Assembly: GCA_006503535.1 (NCBI GenBank)
Contig: QYRS01000001.1
Location: forward strand, 2,232,001 to 2,296,000
Length of the DNA stretch: 64,000 nucleotides
Source of the DNA: Arthrinium phaeospermum
Lineage: Eukaryota > Ascomycota > Sordariomycetes > Amphisphaeriales > Apiosporaceae
Direction: 5' to 3'
Made by a program: the position numbers and the translations under genes
Notes under the pieces: generated by a model
Databases searched by the model: none
Seen by the model: only the letters and a program-made list of their open reading frames with translations
What the model was told of the DNA's origin: nothing
Shown here: one piece after another, positions 51,105-61,930 of the stretch
Position numbering within the stretch: position 1 is the first letter of the stretch
How the letters are laid out: every line of letters starts with the position of its first letter

Positions 51105-51535
51105 ACTATGGCATTCGGGGTTAAGGAACGAAACCGGAGGGATTAGCCAGCTCTTGATTCTGGAGAAGAGGAAAGGGCAAACATAGGGAAAGTAGGAGTC
51201 AGGGGGAATTGATGAAGGGGGAAACGGTTTAGCGAAATCTCCATATCTCTTCTACTATTTGATGTATTGAATCTTTTCATTTGTTTGGATTGGACTAGAA
51301 AACAAAGGACATCTTACTACTATACCAGTCCACGTCTGAATTGCTAGGGAGGACATCCGAGTTGAAACTTAGTAGCTGGGGCGGTTAGTTGGCTATCCAC
51401 AGTCTGAGGTATTTCATATACTGACAGAAACATGTGTAGTTGCACATTATCGCTGTCAATGATAGTAAGGACTTGAAAATGCCACATATGCGAATAAACA
51501 AGTTTGGAAAAGATCAAGCCTGAGTACATTAAAAC
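51105..51535. other. Intergenic between convergent genes
   Basis: A 431-base stretch between the 3' ends of the zinc-finger gene and the PNG1-like gene. Nothing further recognised. Confidence 0.5.
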
Positions 51536-52863
51536 TTAATCATATATCTGCTCTTCTTCCTGTCTGCTCAACCCTGCAGTATCAGCTTGATACTGCTTCA
51601 AGTCTTCGTTCTTAAGCTTGTCGCCTGATTCCTTGGTCGGGGAGCTATCGTGACGCTTGAAGGACGACGAGGGCGCTGATGGAGCGTCCAAGGATTTCCG
51701 GATTATCAATGAGCCCAGCTCCTTAACAATGCCCGCTAGATCGTAACTCCGTAGCTCTATTTCTTCGCGGGCATCTTCGCGTTCCAAGTCAACTCTCCGC
51801 TCCTCGCTTAGCCCAGAACGACGAAGCTGCCTGATTTCCTTGAAGATACCGACAAGTACAGGCTCGGGACACCTCGTGCGCTCCTTTTGGTGCTCTGGGA
51901 GTCTGACGTATCGCCTCGTCACGTCAGTCGCCCCCTCAGTAGAGCAATGCAATACGCCATCTTCTTGCCCCAATCCTCGGCGTACAGCGTCGGCTTGTCC
52001 CATGCCCCCTCGCAAGCGTCAACATGGATCCATCGCTGTCTGAATTCCGAGTACACCTCGACCCAGGCATGATCCTCGCTGTTCCAGATCCAGCGGACGC
52101 GCGAGCCTAAAGCGCGGCTCAGCATGCCGAAACAGTTGGTCCATTCACCAATGCGTCCTCGCCGCGTCTCGAGCAGCTTCCACACGTCCGAGTAGCGAGG
52201 AAACCGCTCATAAGTCGAGCAAAGATGGTCACTGCATTGATAGATCTCAGTCCGCGTGGCGCCACAAGCTTTCTCTTCGGGCGTAGGCTGCGACCAGCCA
52301 CGGCTGAGCGTACTGCAATGGCACGTCGGGCATTCGGGGTTGTCGACCCAAGTAAAGAAACTTCGCTTGAACCACCGAAGGAGTGCTCGAATCACGCAAT
52401 CCTGGTAGCCCCATTCAGGCTTCATTGGTGCAGTGCCCTCTGGCGTAAGTTGGGCCTGCGCCTTGAACTTGGTTGCTTCCTGTTCTGCGTCATGGTAAAT
52501 CTTGTTCAAAGGGACCAGCTGAAGAGCCTCATCTAAGAGCCCTGCATTTTCCCACTTCAAGGGGAATTCCGAAAGGCCGATTAGAAGTGACCGGAACCTC
52601 TTCGACTGTCTTTCCTCTGGACTGAGAGACCCTGTGTTTGTAGTGGAATTTGAGTGTGCATCCGTTGTATCACAAATAGCATCGACCCTAACTCTACTTG
52701 CCGACTTTTCAATGTTGCTGTCCGATGCAAAACTGGACAACACATCCATGGAAACGCTTGCTTCGCCAGGTTCCGCTTCCTTTAAGCCCTCCTGACGCGT
52801 CTGTGCAACCCCCTCGGCGATTGAGTGGGTTGATATATCGGGGAGACCTTGCTGACTGGACAT
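51536..52863 (-). CDS. PNG1: PNG1-like peptide:N-glycanase (transglutaminase fold)
   Basis: PNG1 removes N-glycans from misfolded glycoproteins in the cytosol before proteasomal degradation. The start is the ATG at 52863 if it is a separate gene. Features, numbered from the TTG at 52872: [43 protein letters not shown], the zinc cysteines CPTC and [17 protein letters not shown], then the catalytic triad Cys247 (GEWTNCF), His268 (EDHAWVEV) and Asp285 (HVDACE). A single missing base near 51938 breaks the frame before [13 protein letters not shown], after which a charged helical tail runs to 51536. The region matches ascomycete PNG1 well. It begins 5 bases after a peptidase ORF in the same orientation, discussed separately as a likely fusion. 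Confidence 0.88.
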
Positions 52864-52868
52864 TTGCC

Positions 52869-54734
52869 TCAACGTAGGTGTGATTTCAAGTGTGGCACCG
52901 AGATCTGTACGTTTTTACGTAGGCTGGAGACTTCGATGGTTGTCTTTCTCTCTTCCCTGAAATCCAACACCCCACTGTGAAGCAGGCCTTCGAGACGCGA
53001 TATTTCGTCGTCGATGTCAGAGATGGCGTGATATTCGTTGCTAATCCTGGCACCCTCATCTCCGGCGGTGTGAGAGCGCATGAGGTGCCCAAGTTGGGCT
53101 ACCTGGGGGCTTCCTGTATTCTGACCAGCAGTGCGAGGATTACCGCTTGTATAATATGAAGAAAGATGAGGAGCTTCTTGAGCGTTGTTAGCTCCTTCTA
53201 CAGATGCCTGTACGCTTGCGTTGGTATTGGAATCTCCGCCAACTGCAGGAAAACCTGGTGCCGATCCAACGCGACGTGAAATATCCTCAAAGATGTCATG
53301 AAATGGTGATATTAAAGCAGCGCCAGAGCCAACTGATCCTGCAACAATATGGCCATGAAGGTTTCCTGTGTCTGCATCCACCGCCCATGAGCCGCAGTCG
53401 CCTTTTTCCAGCTGGCCATCGACAAAGGCTCTAGTCATCCTTTGGAACTTGAAGCCACCGGGGCTACGTGCGTAGGATGGAGTACCGGAAACAAAACCCA
53501 GGAGTGGGCCTCGAGAACTGACAATCATGATTGTGGTGCTAATGACAGTATCTTGCCAGAGCTCCTTGACGGAGACACACCGGCCTGGGGTTCGCGGGTC
53601 ATTGAACGTATTCTTAGCCACGTCGCCATCGCCCTTGACCTCAATGAGAGCATAATCTAGCTCGGTAGCCAACCCAGCCGTACCGGGCACGAACAAGTTA
53701 CCCAACTCTCCCAGAATGGGTGTTCTTGATGCTCCCAGGTGACTCAGGGGTCGCGCCACACATCGTACGCAGGGGGATTCTTGGCTAGCTTGATTCCAAG
53801 GGTGGCCTCTCACCTCCACATTCTTCCCTTTCTGTTGAGGCGTCGGTGCATCCAGAATGTGAAAGTCGCCGTAGTCTAAAGCCTCTGTGACGAGGGGAAC
53901 CCATGTGCTGTATTCATCAGATTCGAGATCGGAGTCCCCGTCTAAGCTGAGAGCGTCGTCCGCCTTCGTGTTTTGAGGAACACTATCTGTATCCAAAAGA
54001 GACGACCCCGAAGACTTGCAGAATGGATGTTCGGCAGTCGTAAAGAAGAATCTGTCTCTGATCTGGATTATGCCTCCAAGTGTGGCCGTGTGGTGTAGAA
54101 CTTTGGGGTCGGCAAATGAGTCTTCACTGATGGCTAGACGCCTTTGGAGAGTGTCGACCATAAGAGAAAAGGTTGGTGTCTCTGAAGTAGTACCTCCAGC
54201 CAATGCGACAAGTTCTTCGAACCCAGGTGGTTTGGCCATATGCCCCGTCTTGATTCCAGGATAACCGTCCAGGATGCCGCTCCGTTTGATGGTATCTCGG
54301 ACTTCCCGACGGTGCGAGACGACGTCGCAGCAGAAGAGCACCGTCGGACTCGCATTGGACTTGGCGTTACCGATCATGTACATGGACCATGTAACCCAGC
54401 TCGGAATAGGCTCAAGGTAATCGTCGAGGTATCCCTTGATTTCCGGCGCGATCTTGCTGAATGCATTGCGGGCGGGACCGCAGGCTTCCCAGATAGAGTT
54501 TCTGCCTGATCTGCAGATGAAACGACCGGCACTTTGTTCGGGGTCTGGCCAAGACAGCTGTTTGCCTGAATCTCGTCGTAGATTGAGTAGCGAGGAAAGG
54601 GTATTGCGACGGAATTTCAATCTTGTTCGCGGAGGCTCAATCACCGTCGTCGTCTCACGAGACCCGTGAATTAAGTTCATCGTAATATTAGATATCATGG
54701 TTAAGAAAAAAAACCCCGCGGAGTTGAAAAACAT
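52869..54734 (-). CDS. Chymotrypsin-fold peptidase-like protein, Cys at nucleophile
   Basis: The 621-codon frame encodes a fungal trypsin-like protein. Candidate triad: His236 in [10 protein letters not shown], Asp360 in ELDYALIEV and Cys447 in [11 protein letters not shown], where classical enzymes have GDSGG. The nearby [20 protein letters not shown] is the typical post-nucleophile strand region of fungal stand-alone or NLR-linked peptidases. An upstream region ([44 protein letters not shown]) is also conserved in such fungal proteins. There is no signal peptide if translation starts at an internal Met (54698 or 54680), so it is probably cytosolic. Substrates are unknown. It ends 5 bases before the PNG1-like start. 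Confidence 0.78.
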   Translation of the reverse strand: MFFNSAGFFFLTMISNITMNLIHGSRETTTVIEPPRTRLKFRRNTLSSLLNLRRDSGKQLSWPDPEQSAGRFICRSGRNSIWEACGPARNAFSKIAPEIKGYLDDYLEPIPSWVTWSMYMIGNAKSNASPTVLFCCDVVSHRREVRDTIKRSGILDGYPGIKTGHMAKPPGFEELVALAGGTTSETPTFSLMVDTLQRRLAISEDSFADPKVLHHTATLGGIIQIRDRFFFTTAEHPFCKSSGSSLLDTDSVPQNTKADDALSLDGDSDLESDEYSTWVPLVTEALDYGDFHILDAPTPQQKGKNVEVRGHPWNQASQESPCVRCVARPLSHLGASRTPILGELGNLFVPGTAGLATELDYALIEVKGDGDVAKNTFNDPRTPGRCVSVKELWQDTVISTTIMIVSSRGPLLGFVSGTPSYARSPGGFKFQRMTRAFVDGQLEKGDCGSWAVDADTGNLHGHIVAGSVGSGAALISPFHDIFEDISRRVGSAPGFPAVGGDSNTNASVQASVEGANNAQEAPHLSSYYTSGNPRTAGQNTGSPQVAQLGHLMRSHTAGDEGARISNEYHAISDIDDEISRLEGLLHSGVLDFREERKTTIEVSSLRKNVQISVPHLKSHLR

Positions 54735-55068
54735 ACGTCTTGGGATTTTATGGAGGAGTGTGACCGAAGTCAGGCTGTAGGATTCTAGTCAGCCTGTACG
54801 TTCCACAGTTAGCCTGGCCGATCGTTACACGATTGATTGGCTCTCAGCTGTGTGCTCAGCCATGCACGATGCATTATTGGCCGGGGCTATGATTACATGA
54901 CTTGCGCGGCCTTACTCGAGTGACGCGGACCTGTCCCTCAGCCTTTCCGATTCTATTTTAAACCAGCCCCTTAGAATAAAACGTAGAAAACAGGGCAGAT
55001 ATCTGCTGCTTCAATGACCCACAATCTTTGACCCTCTGGAATCAAACCTCCTTATAAGGGGGTGCATC
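54735..55068. promoter_or_regulatory. Shared promoter of peptidase and tail-anchored protein
   Basis: 334 bases separate two divergent starts, so both promoters must overlap here. TTTTAAA lies near 54956 for the plus-strand gene, and CTTATAAGG at 55051-55059 sits too close to the ATG to be its TATA box. Joint regulation is an inference. Confidence 0.45.
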
Positions 55069-56164
55069 ATGGCCAGTACACTGGAATCAAATCTTCTGGA
55101 CGCGCCCAACCAATTAGATAGAACTTCTGTCGCGACTGAATTATGGGGAAAATGCGAGAACTCGCGACTAGCCAACGTCAGCATTGACTTGTCACCTTTC
55201 TGGAAACACTATAGCAGGACTTGCCGCCAAGCATTGCACGATGGCGGCCGTCACATCGCCGTTCGCTCTCACGCTGATATTATCGGAGTGGTACGAATGT
55301 TGAAGTCGGGCATGGTCCGGGAGGAGATCCGCACCGCTCTCCGGTCCAAGCTAACCAAGACTCATGAGAACGAATACGAGTTGTTGGACAACGCGATTGA
55401 TCTGGCCGCCGGCCTGCTTCTCATGTGCGATTTTGGCGCCACGTCGCTCAGCTTCTCTGGTCGGACAGAGCTGAGGTGGACGCAGGGGACCTTGCAGAAG
55501 TTCATGGCAGACTACTTCAGCGAACCGCCTATCTTATCCCACGAAGGCATGAAACTTGAGAAGACGTTTCTGGCGAGAAGCATGCGAAAGATAGGGGGGA
55601 TCGAGATCATCTGGACAGAGGACCTGGTCGACCACCTTCGCTTGAGCGACGACGATACCAAGGTTCACATCTTTCATCATGCCTCGTTCCTCGAATACCA
55701 GAGACAGAGGTGAGCAATGAGCCTTGATAACCCAAGAAGAAAAGCTGTCACTGACGGTCCTATACCAAAGCCCGGAAAGCCTGTTGCCAGACGGACTGGC
55801 TGCGGAAACGCTGCAGACGCTCGCGCTGCTATGTCCCAGTACGGATCGCGAGACGAGGCGTTGGCTGGCGCGGGGCCCTTCGATAGACCAGCGGCTGGCT
55901 CATTGCGGCCGTCTGAAGACGGAGCTGCGCCAGATCGAAAGGTTCCACTTCTGGCGGGACCGGTTGGTCATGTTGAAGCAGGCGTACGATGAAGCTCAGC
56001 CAAGGACCTTGACGCAATGGTGGCACGATCGCAGGAACGGCGTGCAATGGTATACATTCTGGGTCGCGGTGCTCGTCCTGGTCCTCACCATTGCGTTTGG
56101 GTTGATTCAGAGCGTGGAGGGGGCGCTTCAGGTTTATGCATCGTTTAAAGCTCTTGATGGATAA
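55069..56164 (+). CDS. Fungal protein with C-terminal membrane anchor
   Basis: Exons 55069..55709 and 55771..56164 join over a 61-base phase-2 intron (GTGAGC donor, AAAG acceptor), giving 344 residues. Joining restores [34 protein letters not shown]. The N-terminal half (SIDLSPFWKHYSRTC, ELLDNAIDLAAGLLLMCDFG, TLQKFMADYFS) is soluble and helical. The C-terminus has WWHDRRNGVQWYTFW, then a single membrane segment (VAVLVLVLTIAFGLIQSV) and a short tail, a layout seen in a large uncharacterised Pezizomycotina family. I infer a tail-anchored protein facing the cytosol. It is divergent from the peptidase gene. No function is known to me. Confidence 0.78.
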
Positions 56165-56301
56165 AATGTTGTTATAATCTAATGAAATATAATAGCTTGA
56201 GTTTCATTTGACAGGCTCTGTTTAGAAATCCTGACAGAGATCGTCATTCATCAATGCGATGTTTGTAGTCCTCACATAGGATTTCAAGACTGACGGGCAA
56301 G

Positions 56302-57875
56302 TTAGGGTACGTTCTTCGGCAGCACCGTGTCTGTGTCCCCGTCGACGGGCTCTACGTGCCTTCGGCCAAGACTTGCATGGAAAAGTTCATCCATTTCCTC
56401 CAAAGTACGGCCTTTGGTCTCCGGGTAGAAAATGTATATGATCTTGAACCAGTGTTAGCAATAACCAGAATGTACATTGCGTGTGCTCAGACTTACAGGG
56501 ATGCAGACGACAGTGACTGCGAAGAAAAAGAAGTAGATATTGGATCCAATCGTGTCGATACCTACAGGCCAAACCTGAGCTACCACGATAGAACCGATAG
56601 AACCTCCCGAGGCCGAGAAGTTCAGACCGCGAGCACGTATAGCCGTGGGGAAGATCTACCCGGGAGTCAGTGTTTCTGTGAGACCAAACGCCCGTGACCC
56701 ACTTGTACTTACCTCGGACCCGTAGACCCACGCAGTCGGTCCAAATCCAAGACTGTACCCGATGGCGTAGACGAAGATGAAGACGACGCAGACGATGTCG
56801 GATGCCCTGTTTTGGTTATTGGGATAGACCTGGCCCAGCACACCGTTGATGAGCAAGCCCGAGCTCATAGCCACACACCCAGCAACCAACGTCGTCCGGC
56901 GGCCAAGCCTGTCAATCAGCAACATCTCGATAACCGTCATGACGATCTTCAGGGTCGACTCAATGCCGCCGGCGAGTAGCGACACTCGTGTCCCCAAGCC
57001 CAGCTTTAGGAACAAAGTGGGCAGGTAGTACTTCATCGCGGTCGCACCACACATCTGGGCCATGAACTGGAGCAGCGACGCCCGCCAGAGGCGATCAAAA
57101 AGATGGCGTTCTCGGAACAGCGAAAGCCAGTTCAGGCCCGACATCCGATAGGACTCCACCGAGTCCTGGATCTCGGTGAGCTCGTGGTCGATCTCGGCGT
57201 TGGAGAAGCTGCCCTCGCGCAACCAGTGCAGCGACCGTTGGGCCTCGTTGAAGCGGCCGTGCTCGATGAGCCACCGGGGTGTCTCGGGGAGGAAGGGGAG
57301 TCCCGCGGCGAAGATCAGAGCGGGAATGAGGACGACGGCGGAGGAGAACCTCCAGGAGACGTAGACCTGGTGGGGCGTCGATTCCCAGAACGTGACGGCG
57401 TAGCCGACCCTGATGGGCAACTATCAGCAAACACTCTTGAATAATGGCATGATTACACTTACCAAAAGCCACTAGCAAGACCCGCGACGAACCCGACGTG
57501 GTTCAGCACGACATACTTGCCTCGCTGCCCAGCCGGCGCTATTTCACTGTACTTGAGTTAGAGCGCACCCAATACACCTCGTCACACTTGCACAGGGTCG
57601 ACTCACGCCTGATAAAGGGGTACCGAGGTCGACACCATCGCGACGCCGAGCCCGCAGATGATGCGCCCGACAATCATCATAGCATAGGCCCTGGGCGCCG
57701 TCGCGCCGGCCTCGAACCCCGTGCCCACGGCCAGGACGGTGGTGCCGATGAGCGCCGCGTACCGGCGGCCCAGGTAGTCGCTGACCGGGTGGGAGATGAA
57801 GATGTAGCTGACCCATGTGCCGAGGTAGTAGATGGCCGTGATGACGCCCTTGCGCGCCGCCGTCAGCTGGCCCAT
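56302..57875 (-). pseudogene. Sugar transporter (MFS), 5'-truncated
   Basis: Five exons are clear: 57875..57607, 57546..57463, 57409..56713, 56655..56497 and 56442..56302. They encode a hexose/quinate-type MFS transporter: DYLGRRYAALIG, IVGRIICGLGVAMVSTSVPLYQAEIAPAGQRG, LPETPRWLIEHGR, the second-half DRLGRR, GPTAWVYGSEIFPTAIRARG and FYPETKGRTLEEMDELF. All introns keep frame. The family normally has about 60-80 more residues, including the first membrane helix. Homology appears to run upstream of the Met at 57875 (IIGFVAA preceded by FPNASLD) but an in-frame TGA sits at 57899-57897 and no first helix is found beyond. It is therefore a truncated gene or pseudogene; a hidden 5' exon is the alternative. 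Confidence 0.8.
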
Positions 57876-58612
57876 GGCCGCGACGAAGCCGATGATTCAG
57901 TCGAGGGAGGCATTTGGGAAGGGTCATCGGCTACCACCATTTATCAAAGGACTCAAAGCTCCAGTTATCCATATCGATGGGGGATCTGCACCAGCTCTCA
58001 TGCACATAAACCCAACCAGACACCATCTCTTCTGTTTCACTGGCTGCGCGTTGGCAGCTTGGGGGGCAAGTCATGGTGCGGGATTGCCCAGAACAGCAGA
58101 TCGCTTGATGGGCGTCCCGGGGCCCCGAAACCCCGCTATTTGCTGCCCAGATATGCCGTCCCCTCCTTCTGAGATGCGCGGACAAGGTGGTTGCAGGGTG
58201 GCTTCGGAGGGTGTGAAGCGGGGTTACTTCCCAAGGCAGCTTATCCGTCGGACGGAGCCAAGCCGCCAGGCGAGTCAGGGGGAGACTGTTGATATTAAAG
58301 CACGCATTTGGCAAAATCTCCATCTTCACGTCATGCCCAGAGAAACGAGGCGATCGGAATGAATTGCACGCGACATATTGGGACGCGTATCTTTCAGGGA
58401 TGGAAATGCATATATCCAGGTGGCCATCCCCGAGATTGGGCGCTGGAGGGTTGGGCAGCTCCAATGTTTAGCTCAACTCTCACCAAGTTTCACTTAGCTG
58501 CGACTCGCTAGAACTGGTAAAGTCGTTACACATGTCGGCAGCAAAATATAAACCCAGCAGTCCATTCTCAGCTGGCCCAAGCGTGGCGACATCCAATTGT
58601 CAATAAAGCGCC
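57876..58612. other. Intergenic between divergent transporters
   Basis: Contains the FPNASLD remnant of the sugar transporter (57919-57876). No first transmembrane exon was found on the minus strand up to 58500. Confidence 0.5.
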
Positions 58613-60401
58613 ATGCTCATTGGTAAGTATCCTGCCGAACACCATTGCCAATCTCAATTGCCGGGTGCCAAGACCCTGAGTTGTTCTTGCTGACCACAGA
58701 TCAGGTCCAGTAGCAGAGCCCACGGCAAGCAGCAGCAGCCAATGCGGGGGCGCGCGACAGCGCCCGCATACAGCGGCCAGCGCTGAAATTGATGCTGTAC
58801 CACCACCACCACCGTCGGCGTCTTCGTCACCACCACCATCAAAAGCAGTGCGCTGGAGAGACCTGCCCAATAAAGACCAATTATTCATCCTAGCTTTTGT
58901 CGATTGTCAGAACCCTTTCGAATGTCTGTCTGCTGCCGTACATCTTCTACCTCGTGCGCTCGGTGCTGCCGCCGGCGAATGACAATGAGCCAGGCTCGGA
59001 TCCCGACGCAGAAGCCGCGCGCGTCTCCACTTATTCGGGCATCTTGGTCGCCGCGTTCCCACTAGCCCAGTTCTTCGTGAGCCTGCCCTGGGGCTGGCTC
59101 TCGGACCGGCACGGGCGGCGCGTCTCGATCCTGACGGGACTTGCTGTCTCCGTACTGGCCAACATCGGGTTCGGGTCTGTCGGTCGCTGGGCGCGCTGCT
59201 CTTCTGGCGCATCTTTGCCGGATTGGGCAACGGCAATGTGGGCATCATGCGCACCGTCACCGCGGAGATTGTGCGGGAGCGCCGGTTCCAGACCAAGGCC
59301 TTCTTGCTGCTGCCGCTGGTCTTTAACTCGGGCATGGTGGCCAGTCTTGCCCTAGGGGGGTGGCTGGCGGAGCCGGTCAGCAGCCTACCTTGGCTGTTTG
59401 GTCCCCACGGCGCGTTCAATGTCCATAGCAATCCGGAAGGCGTCCGGTGGGCCCTAGACTATCCTTACGCGCTGCCTGCCTTGATGAATGCCATGACTCT
59501 GGCTGGGACCTTGGTTCTCGCAGTTTTGGGACTTCGCGAAACTCTGCCTGGCAAAGAGGCGACCGAGGACTACGGGCTACGGGCGGGACGCTCGCTGACT
59601 ATGTGGTTCCGGACCTACATCTACCCTAGACGGGGCAGAGGGTACGCGACGGTCGGAAGCCAAGATAGCGAGCTCCTGGTTGAAGGAGCAGAGCCTGACG
59701 AGAAACCACCGATGCCGCCGATACGGTACCAACTAGAAAGGCAGAGCCAAAACCATTCCGACAGATATGGACCCGCGAGGTGCTAGCCTCCCTAGTCTCC
59801 TTCGGCCTCCTCCCCCTGCACAACTCGGCCTTCATGCACATCTTCCCCGTCTACCTCAGCAGCCCGCCGGCCGACAACACGGAAGCCCCCTCTTCGCCTT
59901 CACGGGCGGCCTCGGCCTGCGGTCCGCGTCCATCGGCCTCTGGCTGTCCGGCTTCGGGGTCTGCGGCATCCTGCTGCAGCTCTTCATCTACCCGCGGATC
60001 CAGGCCCGGCTCGGCACCCGCGGCGTCTTCCGCATCGCGCTCGTCCTCTTTCCCGCCACCTACGCGCGGCCCCGTATCTCTCGCTCGTGGCCGGCGACGG
60101 GGCGGGGCGCTACGGGCTGCTGGGGCTGGTGGTCTGCGCCCAGATCATGGCAAGGACGATGGCCATTCCCAGCACCGTCATCCTGCTGACCGAGTCGGCG
60201 CCTGATAAGTCGGTTTTGGGCACCATCCACGGGGCGGGCAACATGTTGGCCAGTTTTGCTCGGGCAGTCGGGCCGGCCCTTGGGGGTTGGGTCTTCGCAT
60301 TAGGTGTCGAGGAGGGGGTTGTTGGTCTGGTGTGGTGGCTGTATCTTGTCATCATAGCAGTGTGCGCACTTGCATGGTCGCTTTTCGTAGATAGGGGCTA
60401 A
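58613..60401 (+). CDS. MFS transporter (ZIF1/YCR023C-like) with six frame breaks
   Basis: A drug/proton-type major facilitator. Pieces in order: RWRDLPNKDQLFILAF, CRLSEPF, SNVCLLPYIFYLVR, GWLSDRHGRR (the loop 2-3 MFS motif), FAGLGNGNVGIMRTVTAEI, FNSGMVASLALGGWL, EVLASLVSFGLLPLHNSAFMHIFPVYL, SASIGLWLSGFGVCGILLQLF and LLTESAPDKSVLGTIHGAGNMLASFARAVGPALGGW, the last typical of this subfamily. The breaks lie near 58896, 58917, 59180, 59747, 59882 and 60070; each is repaired by one added base, several within homopolymer runs. The start is uncertain: an ATG at 58613 with a GTAAGT donor at 58623 may be exon 1, but the join is not in frame. Substrate unknown. Confidence 0.75.
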
Positions 60402-60783
60402 ATGTGGGTCTGATCACTGGGTAGGCCGTTAGACATTACAGTGGTGTTGAAAAAGTAATTCGATCAACTTAAAGGAAAATGCGAGAGATTGGTCTTGAAG
60501 TGGCAGTTCCCATTATTGTCCCTTTGGTTTGCGGAAGTCATGTGCTACAGTTCACATATAACAATGCAGGTCGGCGATACCAACTTGGGCGCACGCGGCA
60601 TGTTTTCAAGCCCATGGAAATATAACAGGTGTTGAGCATATCTTTCAAATTTTTAATAGATATTCTTCAGGGTAGATGGCGTTCGTGCTTCGTTGGAGGA
60701 GGAAAAAGATAAAAAAACGAGCGATCCCAGAGTTGGTGTGGTGGAGAGGTGGTTGGTACTTACTTGCTTCCTGTATGCGGTGT
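60402..60783. other. Intergenic, no gene seen
   Basis: AT-rich 3' flank of the MFS transporter gene leading into the repeat block. Confidence 0.5.
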
Positions 60784-61092
60784 TTTTTTTGTGGTTTCTG
60801 GGTTTTCACATTTTTTTCTGCTTTTCTGGTCAGTGGGGAGAGAGCCCGAGCAACTGGGCAAGAGCACACATCGTAGTGAGCGAGGAGCACTAAGCCAGGC
60901 AAGGTAGCTAGGAGCCAGGGCAAGCCGGAGCGAGCGTTTTTGTGGTTTTCTGGGTTTTCACATTTTTTTCTGCTTTTCTGGTCAGTGGGAGAGAGCCAGA
61001 GCAACTGGGCAAGAGCACACATCGTAGTGAGCGAGGAGCACTAAGCCAGAGGCAAGGTAGCTAGGAGCCAGGGCAAGCGCCGGGAGCGAGCG
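60784..61092. repeat. Tandem direct duplication, two units of about 155 bases
   Basis: Copy 1 (60784..60936) and copy 2 (60937..61092) both run from a T-rich TTTTTGTGG start through CTGCTTTTCTGGTCAGTGGG and AAGAGCACACATCGTAGTGA to GAGCGAGCG, differing by a few substitutions and small indels. This is a recent duplication, much less diverged than the repeats to the right. Confidence 0.9.
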
Positions 61093-61109
61093 GAAGGTGG
61101 GGCTTGTCG

Positions 61110-61200
61110 GTTCGGTGATGCTCGGGGCCGGGTTCGAACACCTGACCGGTATGTTAGCATTCTGATTCAGTGTGGTGCGTTAGACCACTGAACCACCAAC
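61110..61200 (-). other. tRNA-like sequence with Pol III A- and B-box matches
   Basis: Read on the minus strand, TGGTTCAGTGG (61195-61185) fits the A-box consensus and GTGTTCGAACC (61141-61131) nearly fits the B box, 55 bases apart. A 7-base acceptor-like stem and 4-base D-stem can be drawn, but 12 rather than 5 bases follow the T-loop, so it is not a canonical tRNA. It is best read as a tRNA-derived repeat head or relic. Confidence 0.5.
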
Positions 61201-61214
61201 TCTTGGGATCGCTG

Positions 61215-61930
61215 TTGAAGTATCGGCGACGTGTTGTGTATTATAAGGTCGGCGTCAAAGCATTGACCACTGAAATTGAAGTGTCGGCGATGCACCGCGC
61301 ACTATAAGGTCGGGGACAAGGGATTGACCACAGCATTGAAGTACCAGTGACCTACAGGGCATTACAAGGTCGGTGGCAAGGCATTGACGGCTGAACATTG
61401 AAGTATCAGCGACTTACTGCACACTGCAAGGTCAGGGATAAGCGACTAGCCACTGAACAGTAAAATATCAGTGACGTACAGGGTATTATAGGGACGGGTA
61501 CAAGGGATTAGCCTGCACCATCAACCCGTGGGATCCCGACGAAGATACTAGCGATCTGGTTCAAGCAATCAGGTTGAGAACAAGGGACTGCTGTTGCCAC
61601 ATCAATATAGACAATCACCTTTTGGCATTCAGTGGTTAGGGACAGTAATAGCAACGCGTTCAGTGTGGTGATCTCAACTTCTGAATCACCAACTCGGGGG
61701 ATAGCTGTTGAAACCTACCTGCCTTGTATTTCGACTCTAGGGTTGGGGCAAGGGATCATGATGCTCCGTTGTTGTGCAAATACTTCTGGCACTATAACGT
61801 TGAGGACAGGAATATCATCTTCTTCAAGATGGTAGGACTGAGTATTGAACCACTGCGTCGTGGGATCACTATTGAAACATCGGCGATGCACTTCGGGTTA
61901 TATGATGAGGGAGAAGGGATCAACTACTGA
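61215..61930. repeat. Degenerate tandem array, about 60-62-base units
   Basis: Units starting TTGAAGTATCGGCGAC-like occur at 61215, 61276, 61336, 61398 and about 61460, each followed by a TATAAGGTCGG-like core and ending in ATTGACCACTGAA-like sequence. Further diverged copies follow near 61538, 61708 and 61872. The unit end resembles the plus-strand image of the neighbouring tRNA-like A box (TTAGACCACTGAACC), so the array may have grown from it. Confidence 0.75.

Noticed and set aside
55717..55992. 91-codon frame after the anchored-protein exon 1
   Set aside because: Starts inside the 61-base intron and overlaps exon 2 in another frame.
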